Assembly (NCBI GenBank): GCA_965247295.1
Contig: CBDFGQ010000007.1
Coordinates: forward strand, 558,001 to 622,000
Direction: 5' to 3'
Source of the DNA: CBDFGQ01 sp965247295
Lineage (GTDB): Bacteria > Chloroflexota > Dehalococcoidia > Lucifugimonadales > JAGWBF01
DNA: 64,000 nt
Shown here: piece after piece, positions 1 to 8,042 of the stretch
Layout: each line of letters starts with the position of its first letter
How positions within the stretch are numbered: the stretch's first letter is position 1
Notes under the pieces: generated by a model
Told to the model about the DNA's origin: nothing
What the model saw: the letters and a program-made list of their open reading frames with translations, nothing else
Database searches by the model: none
Program-made: the position numbers and the translations under genes

Positions 1-173
1 GCATCGTCCAGGAGCACGCCGCCAACCGCCTGCTCGCGGACCTGGTTGCCCTGTGCCGGCCCCGGTGGATGAAGGTGGAGCTCGACTACAAAGTGCGGGG
101 CGGAATTCATACCACCGTATCTGTGCAGCACGGGACTCTCCTCGGCAGTAGAGAAGGGGTAACCCAGGAGTGA
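1..173 (+). CDS. queF: NADPH-dependent 7-cyano-7-deazaguanine reductase QueF (3' part)
   Basis: Only the last ~56 codons lie in the window; the reading frame enters at base 3 and ends with TGA at 171-173. The peptide contains an E-H-x2-N stretch, a P-R-W-M-K-V segment and an R-G-G-I-H motif, which match the C-terminal end of QueF (the EHAAN and RGGI regions). QueF reduces preQ0 to preQ1 in queuosine biosynthesis, a four-electron NADPH-dependent reaction in the cytoplasm. The catalytic Cys and Asp lie upstream of the window. The next gene, queD, starts 4 bases after the stop, so this is the first visible gene of a queF-queD-queC-queE operon. The context makes the identification much stronger than the fragment alone. 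Confidence 0.85.
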   Translation, partial: IVQEHAANRLLADLVALCRPRWMKVELDYKVRGGIHTTVSVQHGTLLGSREGVTQE

Positions 174-177
174 GGGA

Positions 178-603
178 GTGGACGGGAAATACCAGGTCAG
201 GATAGAGCTCTCCTTCGCCAGCGGCCACCGTTTGCTGGAGCACAATGGCAAATGCGTCTTCCCCCACGGTCATACCTACAGGGCGGAGATATGGGTGGAA
301 TCCGGGTCCCTCAACGAAATGGGGTTCGTGGCAGACTTTACGGAGCTCAAAGGCAAGGTCGGCACCTGGGTGGAGAAGCACTGGGACCACGCGTTCCTCG
401 TAAATAGCGCCGACGCGGAGCTCGTGGATGCCTTGCGGGCGGTGAAGGGAAGCCGCGTCTACGCCTTCGCCGGGGAGAACCCTTCGGCCGAGGTAATGGC
501 CAGGGAGCTATACCAGCGGACCCGCGAGCTGTGCGAAATAGAGCCCCTTAGGGTACGGGTCTGGGAGTCTCCCACCCAGTACGCTGAGTACTCCCCAGCC
601 TGA
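178..603 (+). CDS. queD: 6-carboxy-5,6,7,8-tetrahydropterin synthase QueD
   Basis: This 141-residue protein has the size and fold signature of the 6-pyruvoyl-tetrahydropterin synthase family. Zinc ligands are His17, His30 and His32 (the H-G-H pair), and the catalytic cysteine Cys26 sits in a G-K-C-V-F-P-H-G-H run. It should convert dihydroneopterin triphosphate to 6-carboxytetrahydropterin, the second step towards preQ0. The start is GTG, 4 bases after the queF stop, with GGAG-like sequence at the end of queF (aggagtgaggga). It is the second gene of the 7-deazaguanine operon; queC follows after a 71-base gap. Confidence 0.93.
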   Translation: MDGKYQVRIELSFASGHRLLEHNGKCVFPHGHTYRAEIWVESGSLNEMGFVADFTELKGKVGTWVEKHWDHAFLVNSADAELVDALRAVKGSRVYAFAGENPSAEVMARELYQRTRELCEIEPLRVRVWESPTQYAEYSPA

Positions 604-674
604 TGTGGGACCGATCTGGGCGGCCCCTGACATCTTGGAGGCGCGTCCCGGACCGGACCCAGAACGGTTAGGTG

Positions 675-1448
675 ATGGAGAGTATCGGCGTAACCCTGCT
701 TTCCGGCGGGCTGGACTCCACCACTGTCACCGCCTACGCGCGGGGCCGGGTGCAGCATCTCACGGCCATCACCTTTCATTACGGCCAGACACACAGCCAG
801 GAAATCAGTTGTGCGGTAGAGGTCGCCCACCTGCTGGGCGTCCCCCATGAACTGGTAGACATTACGTCCTTCAGCAAGGTAGCCTGGTACTCGTCGCTGA
901 CCAACCCGGAGCGCTTTTCCATACCCCAGGACCGGCTCACCGGAAAGGAGCCAGCTGACGACTCGGAGGCGTCCAAGAGTTCCATCCCAAACACCTATGT
1001 CCCGCTGCGGAACACCTTCTTCCTCACCCTCGCGGGGGCATTCCTTGAAAGCCAGGTGCTGTACACCATCGAAGCGCAGAATGTTCCCCCAGAGGAGATC
1101 GAGGCTTCCATATTCATGGCGCCCAACGCCATAGATTACAGCGGATACCCCGATTGCAGGCCCGAGTACTATGAGAAGGTCCGCAGCGCGATTATGTACG
1201 GGAGCAAGATGTGGACCCAGTATGGGGTGCCTGTCCAGATAGAGACCCCCATAATAAGTCTCACAAAGGCGGAGATCGTGAAGCTGGGCCTGGAGTTGGG
1301 GGCGCCCCTGGAGCGTACCTGGAGTTGTTACCAGGCGGGCAACGTCCCCTGCGGGCACTGTGATAGCTGTATATTGAGGGCCAGGGGCTTTGCCGAGGCT
1401 GGTCGCAAGGACCCGCTCCTGGTCCGTCTGGGAGAGACGTCCCCTTGA
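675..1448 (+). CDS. queC: 7-cyano-7-deazaguanine synthase QueC
   Basis: An ATP-pyrophosphatase of 257 residues that converts 7-carboxy-7-deazaguanine to preQ0 using ammonia and ATP. The PP-loop S-G-G-L-D-S-T-T is near residues 10-17. Four zinc-binding cysteines sit near the C-terminus in the pattern C-x7-C-x2-C-x2-C (residues of CYQAGNVPCGHCDSC), as expected for the family. A GTG at 672 directly precedes the ATG at 675; either could be used, and no clear ribosome binding site decides. The stop overlaps the queE start by three bases, indicating translational coupling. Confidence 0.94.
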   Translation: MESIGVTLLSGGLDSTTVTAYARGRVQHLTAITFHYGQTHSQEISCAVEVAHLLGVPHELVDITSFSKVAWYSSLTNPERFSIPQDRLTGKEPADDSEASKSSIPNTYVPLRNTFFLTLAGAFLESQVLYTIEAQNVPPEEIEASIFMAPNAIDYSGYPDCRPEYYEKVRSAIMYGSKMWTQYGVPVQIETPIISLTKAEIVKLGLELGAPLERTWSCYQAGNVPCGHCDSCILRARGFAEAGRKDPLLVRLGETSP

Positions 1449-2182
1449 CCCTCTCAGTCAGTGGTCCCAGCGTGTCCCTCAAGGTAAGCCGGCAGCCCGA
1501 TGGCGAGCCCGAGATATTCCATTCCCTTCAGGGAGAGGGCCCGGCCAGCGGCACCCCCTCGGTGTTTCTCAGGCTGGCGCTGTGCAACCTGGTGTGTACG
1601 TGGTGCGACACCAAGTACACCTGGGACTGGCGGAGCCACGACTACAGGACCGAGGTCATCGAGCTACCGCTGGAACAGGTGGAGCGGAATATCCTCGCGT
1701 ACGGCTGCCGGCACCTGGTGATCACTGGAGGGGAGCCCCTGCTTCAGCAGGGCGGGCTGGCGAGCTTGGTAAGGTCGCTAAAAGGCAGGGAATTTACCTT
1801 CGAGGTGGAGACCAACGGGACAATCGCACCTCATGCCGAGCTTGTGGAGGACGTGGACCAGTGGAACGTGTCTCCCAAGCTTGAAAACTCGGGCAACGCT
1901 CTCCATCGCCGCGAAGTACCTGGGGCACTCGACGCCTTCAGACGATTGCCCCATTCTTACTTCAAGTTCGTGGTAGTCGAGTCTTCGGACGTGGAGAAGG
2001 TCAGGGAACTCGTTGAGAGGCACGATATCCCGAGGGACCGGGTCATACTAATGCCCGAGGGGCGCAGCCGCCAGGCGCTCGAGCATAGGAGCCAGTGGCT
2101 CAGCCGGGTCTGCATTGAAGAGGGATTCAGGTTCACTCCCCGGCTTCATATCCTCCTCTGGGGGGACCAGAGAGGGAGATAG
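1445..2182 (+). CDS. queE: 7-carboxy-7-deazaguanine synthase QueE (radical SAM)
   Basis: A radical SAM enzyme of 245 residues that contracts 6-carboxytetrahydropterin to 7-carboxy-7-deazaguanine. The iron-sulfur cluster motif is the canonical C-x3-C-x2-C at Cys47, Cys51 and Cys54 (CNLVCTWC). A T-G-G-E-P motif near residue 97 contacts SAM, and the N-terminal F-H-S-L-Q-G-E-G segment is typical of the family. The predicted start is TTG at 1445, overlapping the queC stop in a TTGA arrangement. With queF, queD and queC this gives preQ1 synthesis from the GTP-derived precursor; no folE is visible. It ends 3 bases before the convergent Rieske gene. Confidence 0.93.
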   Translation: MTLSVSGPSVSLKVSRQPDGEPEIFHSLQGEGPASGTPSVFLRLALCNLVCTWCDTKYTWDWRSHDYRTEVIELPLEQVERNILAYGCRHLVITGGEPLLQQGGLASLVRSLKGREFTFEVETNGTIAPHAELVEDVDQWNVSPKLENSGNALHRREVPGALDAFRRLPHSYFKFVVVESSDVEKVRELVERHDIPRDRVILMPEGRSRQALEHRSQWLSRVCIEEGFRFTPRLHILLWGDQRGR

Positions 2183-2185
2183 CGT

Positions 2186-2503
2186 CTAGGCTGGCGGACC
2201 GATCAACACGTCGTTGCCCTCCACCCGGACCGGGTAGACGGTCAGAGGTACGTCGGCTGGCGGGCCCAGGGACTCCCCCGTCTTGACGCTAAACACGCTC
2301 CCGTGAAGGTAGCACTCCACCTCTTCCCCGGTCAGGTCCCCTTCGGACAGGGGGACAAAGGCGTGGGTGCAGACTTCACTGACAGCGTGGTACTGTCCCT
2401 CCAGGTTAGCCAGCAGAATTCGCTCATCCCCTAACTCCACTAGCTTCATTTGTCCCGGCGAAAGCTCATCGGTCTGTGCTACCTTAACAAAGTCTTCTGG
2501 CAT
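2186..2503 (-). CDS. Rieske-type 2Fe-2S ferredoxin
   Basis: A small 105-residue protein with both halves of the Rieske cluster motif: C45-T-H47 and C64-Y-L-H67, separated by 16 residues. This is the NirD/ferredoxin-component layout of aromatic dioxygenase systems and stand-alone Rieske ferredoxins. There is no signal peptide or membrane segment, so it should be a cytoplasmic electron carrier. No oxygenase or reductase partner is adjacent, so the redox partner is unknown. It converges on queE and lies downstream of the threonine aldolase gene on the same strand with a 42-base gap, so the two may be co-transcribed. Confidence 0.87.
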   Translation of the reverse strand: MPEDFVKVAQTDELSPGQMKLVELGDERILLANLEGQYHAVSEVCTHAFVPLSEGDLTGEEVECYLHGSVFSVKTGESLGPPADVPLTVYPVRVEGNDVLIGPPA

Positions 2504-2545
2504 ATCTAGCTCCCAACTGGTTTTACTGATCCCTGTTTAGACCGC

Positions 2546-3589
2546 TCACGTATCCCTGGCTACCCTGGACACCGAATCTATCGCCGTATCCACGTCCCGG
2601 TCGTCGATGTGGCGATGCGTCACCATCCGGACCCTCCGGCCGCCCGGATAGGAGACCTGGACCCCTTCCGTGCTCAGCTTCCCCATGAACTCTGCCGCCG
2701 GACCAAGGGAGGCTCCGACCTCGACGAAAACGATGTTGGTCTGAACGTGCTGGGGGTCTACGGTTATGCCGGGTACCTGGGCCAGCCCCTCGGCCAGCCG
2801 GCGGGCCCGGGCGTGGTCATCGGCGAGCCGGTCTATCATGGTTTCCAGGGCCACTACTCCGGCCGCCGCCAGCACTCCCGCCTGGCGCATCCCACCTCCT
2901 ACCATCTTCCGCCACTTCCTGGCACTGTCTATGAACTCCTGGGACCCGCACAAAATGGAGCCGACCGGAGCGCTCAGGCCCTTGGAGAGGCAGAAGCATA
3001 CGTCGTCTACGTCCTTGACCAGCTCCCGGGTGGGCATCTCCAAGGATACGGCGGCGTTAAAGATGCGTGCGCCGTCCAGGTGAACCGCGGCTCCGTTGTC
3101 ATGGGCAACGTCGGCCACGGCCTTGGAGTCTTCGGGAGTGAGCACCCCGCCGTTGCAGCGGTTGTGGGTGTTTTCCAGGCATACGAGGGCCGTGCTGGGA
3201 AAGTGGAGGTTACCCCTGGGCCTGATGGCCGCAGCTACGTCCGTCGGGTCTAGCATCCCGCGGTCGTCGTTGGGCACCAGCCGCGTCTGCACGCCCGCCA
3301 GCGCGGCGGAGCCTCCAACCTCGTTCCAGAACATGTGGGCCTCGCTGCCCATGATGACCTCGTCCCCCCGGGTGCAATGGGCGAGTGTCGCTATGAGGTT
3401 GCTCATGGTGCCGCTGGAGGTGAAGAGGGCGGCCTCTTTACCCAGCATCTCCGCCGCCATCTCCTCCAGGCGGTTTACGGTCGGGTCCTCACCCAGGACG
3501 TCGTCCCCCACCTCCGCTGTGGCCATGGCCTTCCTCATGGCATCGGTGGGCTGGGTCACGGTGTCGCTGCGCAGGTCGATTCCCTTCAT
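2546..3589 (-). CDS. ltaE: Low-specificity L-threonine aldolase
   Basis: A PLP-dependent fold type I enzyme of 347 residues. It starts M-K-G-I-D-L-R-S-D-T-V-T-Q-P-T, the usual N-terminus of the threonine aldolase/beta-eliminating lyase family. The PLP lysine lies in the F-C-L-S-K-G-L-S-A-P-V-G-S motif. It would cleave L-threonine or L-allo-threonine to glycine and acetaldehyde. The reading frame stays open 69 codons further upstream, but the start at 3589 is chosen because it follows a GGGAGG ribosome binding site and matches the family N-terminus; the longer version would also run into the divergent hydrolase gene. Confidence 0.92.
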   Translation of the reverse strand: MKGIDLRSDTVTQPTDAMRKAMATAEVGDDVLGEDPTVNRLEEMAAEMLGKEAALFTSSGTMSNLIATLAHCTRGDEVIMGSEAHMFWNEVGGSAALAGVQTRLVPNDDRGMLDPTDVAAAIRPRGNLHFPSTALVCLENTHNRCNGGVLTPEDSKAVADVAHDNGAAVHLDGARIFNAAVSLEMPTRELVKDVDDVCFCLSKGLSAPVGSILCGSQEFIDSARKWRKMVGGGMRQAGVLAAAGVVALETMIDRLADDHARARRLAEGLAQVPGITVDPQHVQTNIVFVEVGASLGPAAEFMGKLSTEGVQVSYPGGRRVRMVTHRHIDDRDVDTAIDSVSRVARDT

Positions 3590-3637
3590 GCCGTGCCTCC
3601 CAAGCCCTGTGGTTCCCGAACATTCTAGCAGGAGTCC

Positions 3638-3667
3638 TTGCCAAACACTAGCGTGCCACTCTAATAT
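3638..3667 (+). promoter_or_regulatory. Predicted sigma-70 promoter for the 3683 hydrolase
   Basis: TTGCCA (5 of 6 matches to TTGACA) at 3638-3643 and TAATAT (4 of 6) at 3662-3667 are separated by 18 bases. The ATG follows 15 bases after the -10 box, which leaves an untranslated leader of only about 8-9 bases. The box lies in the divergent region between ltaE and the alpha/beta hydrolase. Prediction from sequence only. Confidence 0.45.
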
Positions 3668-3682
3668 GAAATTGAGGGGCAC

Positions 3683-4327
3683 ATGCGGCAGAGCGCGGTA
3701 ATCTTCAAGAGCAAGGGAGTGAACCTGGAGGGCGTAGTGGCCTCCCCAGATGAGCTGGCAGGGCCGTTTCCGGGCGCCGTCGTTTGCCACCCTCATCCGG
3801 CCTTCGGGGGAGATATGAACAACGGCGTCGTCCTCGCCCTGTGCGAGGCCCTGGTGAAGGAGGGGTGCGCGACGCTGCGGTTCAACTTTAGAGGGGTGGG
3901 CAACAGCGAGGGCTCATTCTCTCTGGGTGAGGAGGAGCACAACGACGTAGGGGCGGCCCTGGGTCTGCTGCGGCACTGGCCGGGCGTTAATGGGAAAAGA
4001 GTTGGGTTGGCGGGCTACTCCTTCGGGGCTTCCATGGTCCTGGCATCCATGAAGGGACTCAGGCATGCCAGGGTCTTCGTCCTTATCTCTCCCCCCGTCA
4101 ACTCCCTCAAGCCCCTGGAGAGTGGCAGGGACAAGCGGCCAAAGCTCATCATCGTCGGGGACATGGACCGCCTGTCGCCCCATACCACCCTGAAGGAGGC
4201 TATTGAGCCCTTGGTCGACCCTATAGACTTTAAGGTGGTGGCCGGCGCCGACCACTCGTGGAGGGGCCACGAGGTGGAGGCCGCCCAGCAGGCGACTCGT
4301 TTCTTAGTCGACGCCCTGTTGAAATAG
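3683..4327 (+). CDS. Alpha/beta hydrolase (COG2945-type)
   Basis: A compact 214-residue alpha/beta hydrolase. The nucleophile elbow is G-Y-S-F-G near residue 114. The N-terminal C-H-P-H-P-x-F-G-G-D-M motif near residues 35-45 and the R-F-N-F-R-G-V-G-x-S-E-G segment are characteristic of the YtfL-like/COG2945 predicted hydrolases. The late G-A-D-H-S-W motif supplies the catalytic His and an Asp lies in G-D-M-D. There is no signal peptide, so it acts in the cytoplasm. The substrate is unknown; the family includes esterase-like enzymes. It is followed 33 bases later by lspA, possibly in one transcript. Confidence 0.85.
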   Translation: MRQSAVIFKSKGVNLEGVVASPDELAGPFPGAVVCHPHPAFGGDMNNGVVLALCEALVKEGCATLRFNFRGVGNSEGSFSLGEEEHNDVGAALGLLRHWPGVNGKRVGLAGYSFGASMVLASMKGLRHARVFVLISPPVNSLKPLESGRDKRPKLIIVGDMDRLSPHTTLKEAIEPLVDPIDFKVVAGADHSWRGHEVEAAQQATRFLVDALLK

Positions 4328-4360
4328 GAGTATAGGGAACTGGAACGTGGTAAGCCGGTC

Positions 4361-5107
4361 GTGACTGAAGGCAAGGGGCGCGCTATATTATCTGGCTGGT
4401 GGTCCTGGTACCGAGACTCGGTACTGATTACGGCCGTCGCCCTGGTTTTTAGCCTGGACCAGGTCACCAAGGCCCTCGTTCGCCATAATCTCACGCTCAA
4501 TGAGTCCGTTCCCCCGGATGGGATCTTTCGCATAACCCGCACCTTCAACACAGGGAGCGCCTTTGGCCTTTTCGCCGACCAGACCATGTTCCTCATCCTC
4601 GCTTCCTTTGTGGGCATAGGTATCCTTCTTCTGATGTACCGCAGCCAGCGACCGCCAGGTATCCCTCTCAGGCTGAGCCTGGGCATGCAGATAGGTGGTG
4701 CAGCGGGCAATCTGTTTGACCGGCTGCGCATGGGCCAGGTAACGGATTTCATTGACGTGGGACTCTGGCCCGTCTTCAATCTGGCCGACACTTCCATCGT
4801 AATAGGCATTGCCATCCTGGTCTCAGTGGTCCTCTTCGACAGGAGAGGGGACAGGCGTCCGGAGCAGGTCGCTTATCCCGGGGAAGGTGGGACCGCGGAT
4901 GGTTCGGGAGACGTTACCGGCATCGGCGGGACATTCGACCTCGGCGAGGTGGAGGGAGTGAATCGGGGACCAGTCTGGGATGACCCCGCCGTCCCCATGG
5001 ATGATCGGGGCTGCCCCATATGCGACTCTGCCATGGCGACGGTTCCGGGTGGGTGGCGCTGCTACGGGTGCGGCGCCATGGAATGGCTGGAGGTGAGGGG
5101 CCGATGA
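4361..5107 (+). CDS. lspA: Signal peptidase II (LspA) with C-terminal zinc ribbon
   Basis: Residues 1-165 are a four-helix prolipoprotein signal peptidase. Visible family motifs are L-D-Q-V-T-K (32-37), F-N-T-G-S-A-F-G (62-69), G-N-L-F-D-R (116-121) and the catalytic aspartates in V-T-D-F-I-D (Asp129) and F-N-L-A-D-T (Asp143). It should cleave diacylglyceryl-modified signal peptides in the cytoplasmic membrane. Unlike ordinary LspA (about 150-180 residues), the protein continues for ~85 residues through a Gly/Asp-rich linker to a C4 zinc ribbon (Cys218, Cys221, Cys234, Cys237). The start is GTG at 4361; the stop overlaps the next gene (ATGA). Confidence 0.93.
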   Translation: MTEGKGRAILSGWWSWYRDSVLITAVALVFSLDQVTKALVRHNLTLNESVPPDGIFRITRTFNTGSAFGLFADQTMFLILASFVGIGILLLMYRSQRPPGIPLRLSLGMQIGGAAGNLFDRLRMGQVTDFIDVGLWPVFNLADTSIVIGIAILVSVVLFDRRGDRRPEQVAYPGEGGTADGSGDVTGIGGTFDLGEVEGVNRGPVWDDPAVPMDDRGCPICDSAMATVPGGWRCYGCGAMEWLEVRGR

Positions 5108-6030
5108 GCTCAGAGGAGCAGGGGCTCACCAGGGAGCTGGTGGTCGAAGAGCCCGAAAAGCGGCTGGACCTGTACCTCGCCAGGCAGGAGCCTGACCTGA
5201 CCCGGTCGAGGGTGCGGCGGCTCCTGGATGAGGGTTACATCCTGGTGAACGGGGACGTTCCCAAGGCGAGCCGTACGCTCCGGTCGGGGGACCGCATCTC
5301 CCTCATCGTGCCGCCTCCCAGGCCCGCCGAGCTCGCCCCGGAAGCCATGCCACTGAATATCATCTACCAGGATAGTGAGGTGCTGGTGGTGGACAAGCCG
5401 GCGGGACTTGCCGTGCACCCGGGCCCCGGCCATCCATCACGGACGCTGGTCAACGCCCTCCTGTCCCTTTTCCCAGAACTGGGGAGTGTTGGAGAAGAGT
5501 TCCGTCCCGGCGTGGTCCACAGGCTCGACAAGGATACCTCGGGGCTCATGGTCGTGGCGAAGACCAGCCCGGCCCACCGGGCCATCACCCGGCAGATAAA
5601 GGACCGCACCACGCGCAAGGGGTACCTGGCCCTGGCCCGAGGCCGGGTGAGCCCGGAACAGGGAGTCTTCGAGGCCCCCATCGGGCGTGACCCCCGCAAC
5701 CGCAAGCGCATGGCCGTGGTCGAGGGCGGGCGGCAGGCGAGTACCTCCTACAGGGTGCGACGCCATCTGGCCCCGGCCTCGGGAGAGTACACTTATCTCG
5801 AGGTCTTCCCCGAGACCGGGCGCACCCACCAGATACGGGTCCACTTCGCCTACGCGGGCCATCCCCTGTTCGGCGACGCCCTGTACTGGAAGAGGAGCCC
5901 CCTCCTGGGCCGCCAGTTCCTCCACGCCCACCTCCTGGGGTTCCAGCACCCCTCCACGGACCGGTACATGGAGTTCAGCTCTCCCCTCCCCCAGGAGCTG
6001 CACAGGGTCCTGGAGGCGCTGGAGCGGTAG
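5104..6030 (+). CDS. rluD: RluA-family pseudouridine synthase (RluD-like)
   Basis: A protein of 308 residues with an N-terminal S4 RNA-binding domain (about residues 15-75, R-L-D-L-Y-L-A-R then S-R-S/R-V-R-R-L-L) followed by the catalytic domain. The signature H-R-L-D-K-D-T-S-G-L carries the catalytic Asp, and E-T-G-R-T-H-Q-I-R-V-H is the second conserved block. It should isomerise uridines in 23S rRNA; RluD-like is the best guess, but the exact target cannot be read from sequence. The start at 5104 overlaps the lspA stop, the lspA-rluD pairing common in bacteria. An upstream in-frame start at 5020 is inside lspA and not preferred. Confidence 0.92.
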   Translation: MSSEEQGLTRELVVEEPEKRLDLYLARQEPDLTRSRVRRLLDEGYILVNGDVPKASRTLRSGDRISLIVPPPRPAELAPEAMPLNIIYQDSEVLVVDKPAGLAVHPGPGHPSRTLVNALLSLFPELGSVGEEFRPGVVHRLDKDTSGLMVVAKTSPAHRAITRQIKDRTTRKGYLALARGRVSPEQGVFEAPIGRDPRNRKRMAVVEGGRQASTSYRVRRHLAPASGEYTYLEVFPETGRTHQIRVHFAYAGHPLFGDALYWKRSPLLGRQFLHAHLLGFQHPSTDRYMEFSSPLPQELHRVLEALER

Positions 6031-6183
6031 CTAAGCGGGCCGGGTCGGTGACTACAGGCCGTTCCAGGGTCCTGGGAGACAGCGTCCCCTGCTGAGGCTG
6101 GCATCGCGGACATAAAAGACGGCGGAAAGGGGATGGGGCGCCCAGATTTCATGTTCGATATGGCGGGCTCTGGCACGAAATTC

Positions 6184-8038
6184 TCACGGAGCAAACCCAG
6201 AAACGGAACTGCCGAACAGATCGTACTCTGCGTCGCCGGTCTTCTGGAAAAGGAGAGCGCCGTCGGCCCCAGAGTAGACATAGGCCTTCCCGAGATTGGC
6301 TCTGTCGGGGGGAGTGGCGAGATACGCCCCCACGATGAAGTCCGCCTTCGCGTCTCCGTTTAAGTCTCCAAGCCCCGAAACGGACTCTCCAAGGTAACCT
6401 GCCTGGAAGTCCCCGGTCAACTGGTAGAGGAGGACCCCGTCGGTCCCGGAGTAGACGTAAGCCTTTCCTGCATCGACTTTCCCGGCAGCATCGGCTCGGT
6501 TGGCCCCGACGATGAAGTCCGGTAGGCCGTCCCCGTTCACGTCCCCAACCCCGGAAACGGACCAGCCGAAGTAATCGGTCCCACCATCCCCGGTCTTCTG
6601 ATAGATGAGAGCCCCGTCGACCCCGGAGTAGACGTATGCCTTCCCAACATTGGTCTCGCCGAAGGCATCGGCCCCGTATGCGCCGACGATAAAGTCGGCT
6701 TTTCCGTCCCCGTTTACGTCCCCAACCCCTGAAACGGAACTGCCAAACTCACTGTAAGCGTTATCGCCGGTCACCTGGTTGAGAAGAGTCCCGTCTGCCC
6801 CGGAGTAGACGTAGACCTTCCCGGCGAAGATAATGCCGGGGGCACTGGCCAGGTCCGCCCCCACGATGAAGTCTGGTACGCTATCCCCGCTCACGTCTCC
6901 AACCCCGGAAACTGAAACGCCGAACTTACCGTACGCGGCGTCACCAGTCACCTCGTAGAGGAGAGCCCCGTCGGCCCCGGAATAGACGGAGGCCTTCCCG
7001 GCATCGGCCTTGTCGGGGGCATCGTAGTAGTACGCCCCGACTATGAAGTCACCTTTTGCGTCCCCGTTCACGTCCCCGACCCCGGAAACCGAAATGCCCA
7101 ACAGATCACCTGTGGCGCCACTGGCCACCTGGTAAAGTAGAGCCCCGTCGGCCCCGGAGTGCACGTATGCCTTTCCGGCATCTGTCCTGCTGGGATGATT
7201 GGCCCGGCCTGGCCCCACGATAAAGTCGGCGTTCCCGTCCCCGTTCGCGTCTCCGACACCGGAGACGGACACTCCTAAGGAATAATGCCGAGGTATCACG
7301 TGTCACCTTGTAGAGGAAAGCTCCATCGGCCCCGGAGTAGATGTAGGCGCTCCCCGGACCTGCCGCGCCAAAGGGATTAGCTTCACTGGCCCCTACGATG
7401 AAGTCGGGTATTCCGTCACCGTTTATGTCGCCAGCCACATGCCCAGGTGCCGCCGGCGTATCCCCGGTCGTGCCTAAAGCCCCGAACACGGTGGTGAAGG
7501 CGTGGTCTCCGGGTGTGATGCCCGATTCCAGGCTGATACGTACGTCGGCTCTCATCATCTCTCCAGGCGCGATAGCTGGGCCATCCAGTGCTTTGCAAAC
7601 GTCTCCCAGGTGCCGGCCGGTGCCGATGTCGAAGAGGTCGGCGTTGACGTGGCCGATGGCGGTGCCTGGAGGGCTTTCCACGGGGCCGCAGGGCTCTACG
7701 AAGGTCATGCTGTATATGGACCTGTTTTCAATGTATACCGTAGCCTCGGCGGGGAAGGACCCTTTCAGTGGCGGCGGAAGCCTCCGTCCCACGTACCCCA
7801 GGGATGCCACCGCCTGAGTCCCGGCGGAGTCGTGCCACAGTCCCAGGTTGTCGCCGCTGATCACTACGGTCGAATGTACGCTCACCGCGGCGGGCACGTC
7901 TTGGCTCCCCTGGTACCAGGTGACGGCGAGGGCCACGCCAAAGGCGGCGATGAAAACGGCGATTCCAACGATAGCTCCTATCCAGCGTTGAGTCGTCATC
8001 TGCTCGGCACCCGCGCAACCTTGCTGAAGCTTTGCCAT
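6184..8038 (-). pseudogene. Membrane-anchored FG-GAP (integrin-alpha-like) repeat protein, frameshifted
   Basis: Two overlapping minus-strand frames make one protein. The 5' part (8038 down to about 7280) has a cytoplasmic start, one transmembrane helix (IGAIVGIAVFIAAFGVALAV), an ~130-residue extracellular domain and the first repeat. The 3' part (about 7290 down to 6184) has six further complete ~59-residue repeats and a truncated one. Each repeat has the core G-D-x-N-G-D-G-x-x-D-F-I-V-G-A, a calcium-binding FG-GAP beta-propeller blade, and ends in Y-V-Y-S-G-A-D-G. Removing one base near 7278 restores a continuous frame. The start at 8038 is taken because the glnS stop lies just upstream; a second ATG is at 7999. 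Probably an extracytoplasmic propeller; true mutation or sequencing error is undecided. Confidence 0.75.
6187..7443 (-). repeat. Tandem ~177-bp repeats encoding FG-GAP blades
   Basis: About seven head-to-tail units of roughly 177 bp (59 codons) plus a partial unit at the 3' end. Conserved blocks recur in each: a stretch reading as cccgttcacgtccccaaccc on the plus strand, and ccggagtagacgta. Units differ at many positions, so this is an old internal expansion with conserved calcium-loop codons and not a recent slippage product. Confidence 0.85.
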
Positions 8039-8042
8039 GGTC

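Noticed and set aside
459..1358. 299-codon minus-strand frame opposite queC
   Set aside because: Antisense shadow of queD/queC with irregular composition and no recognised motifs; the plus-strand genes are certain.
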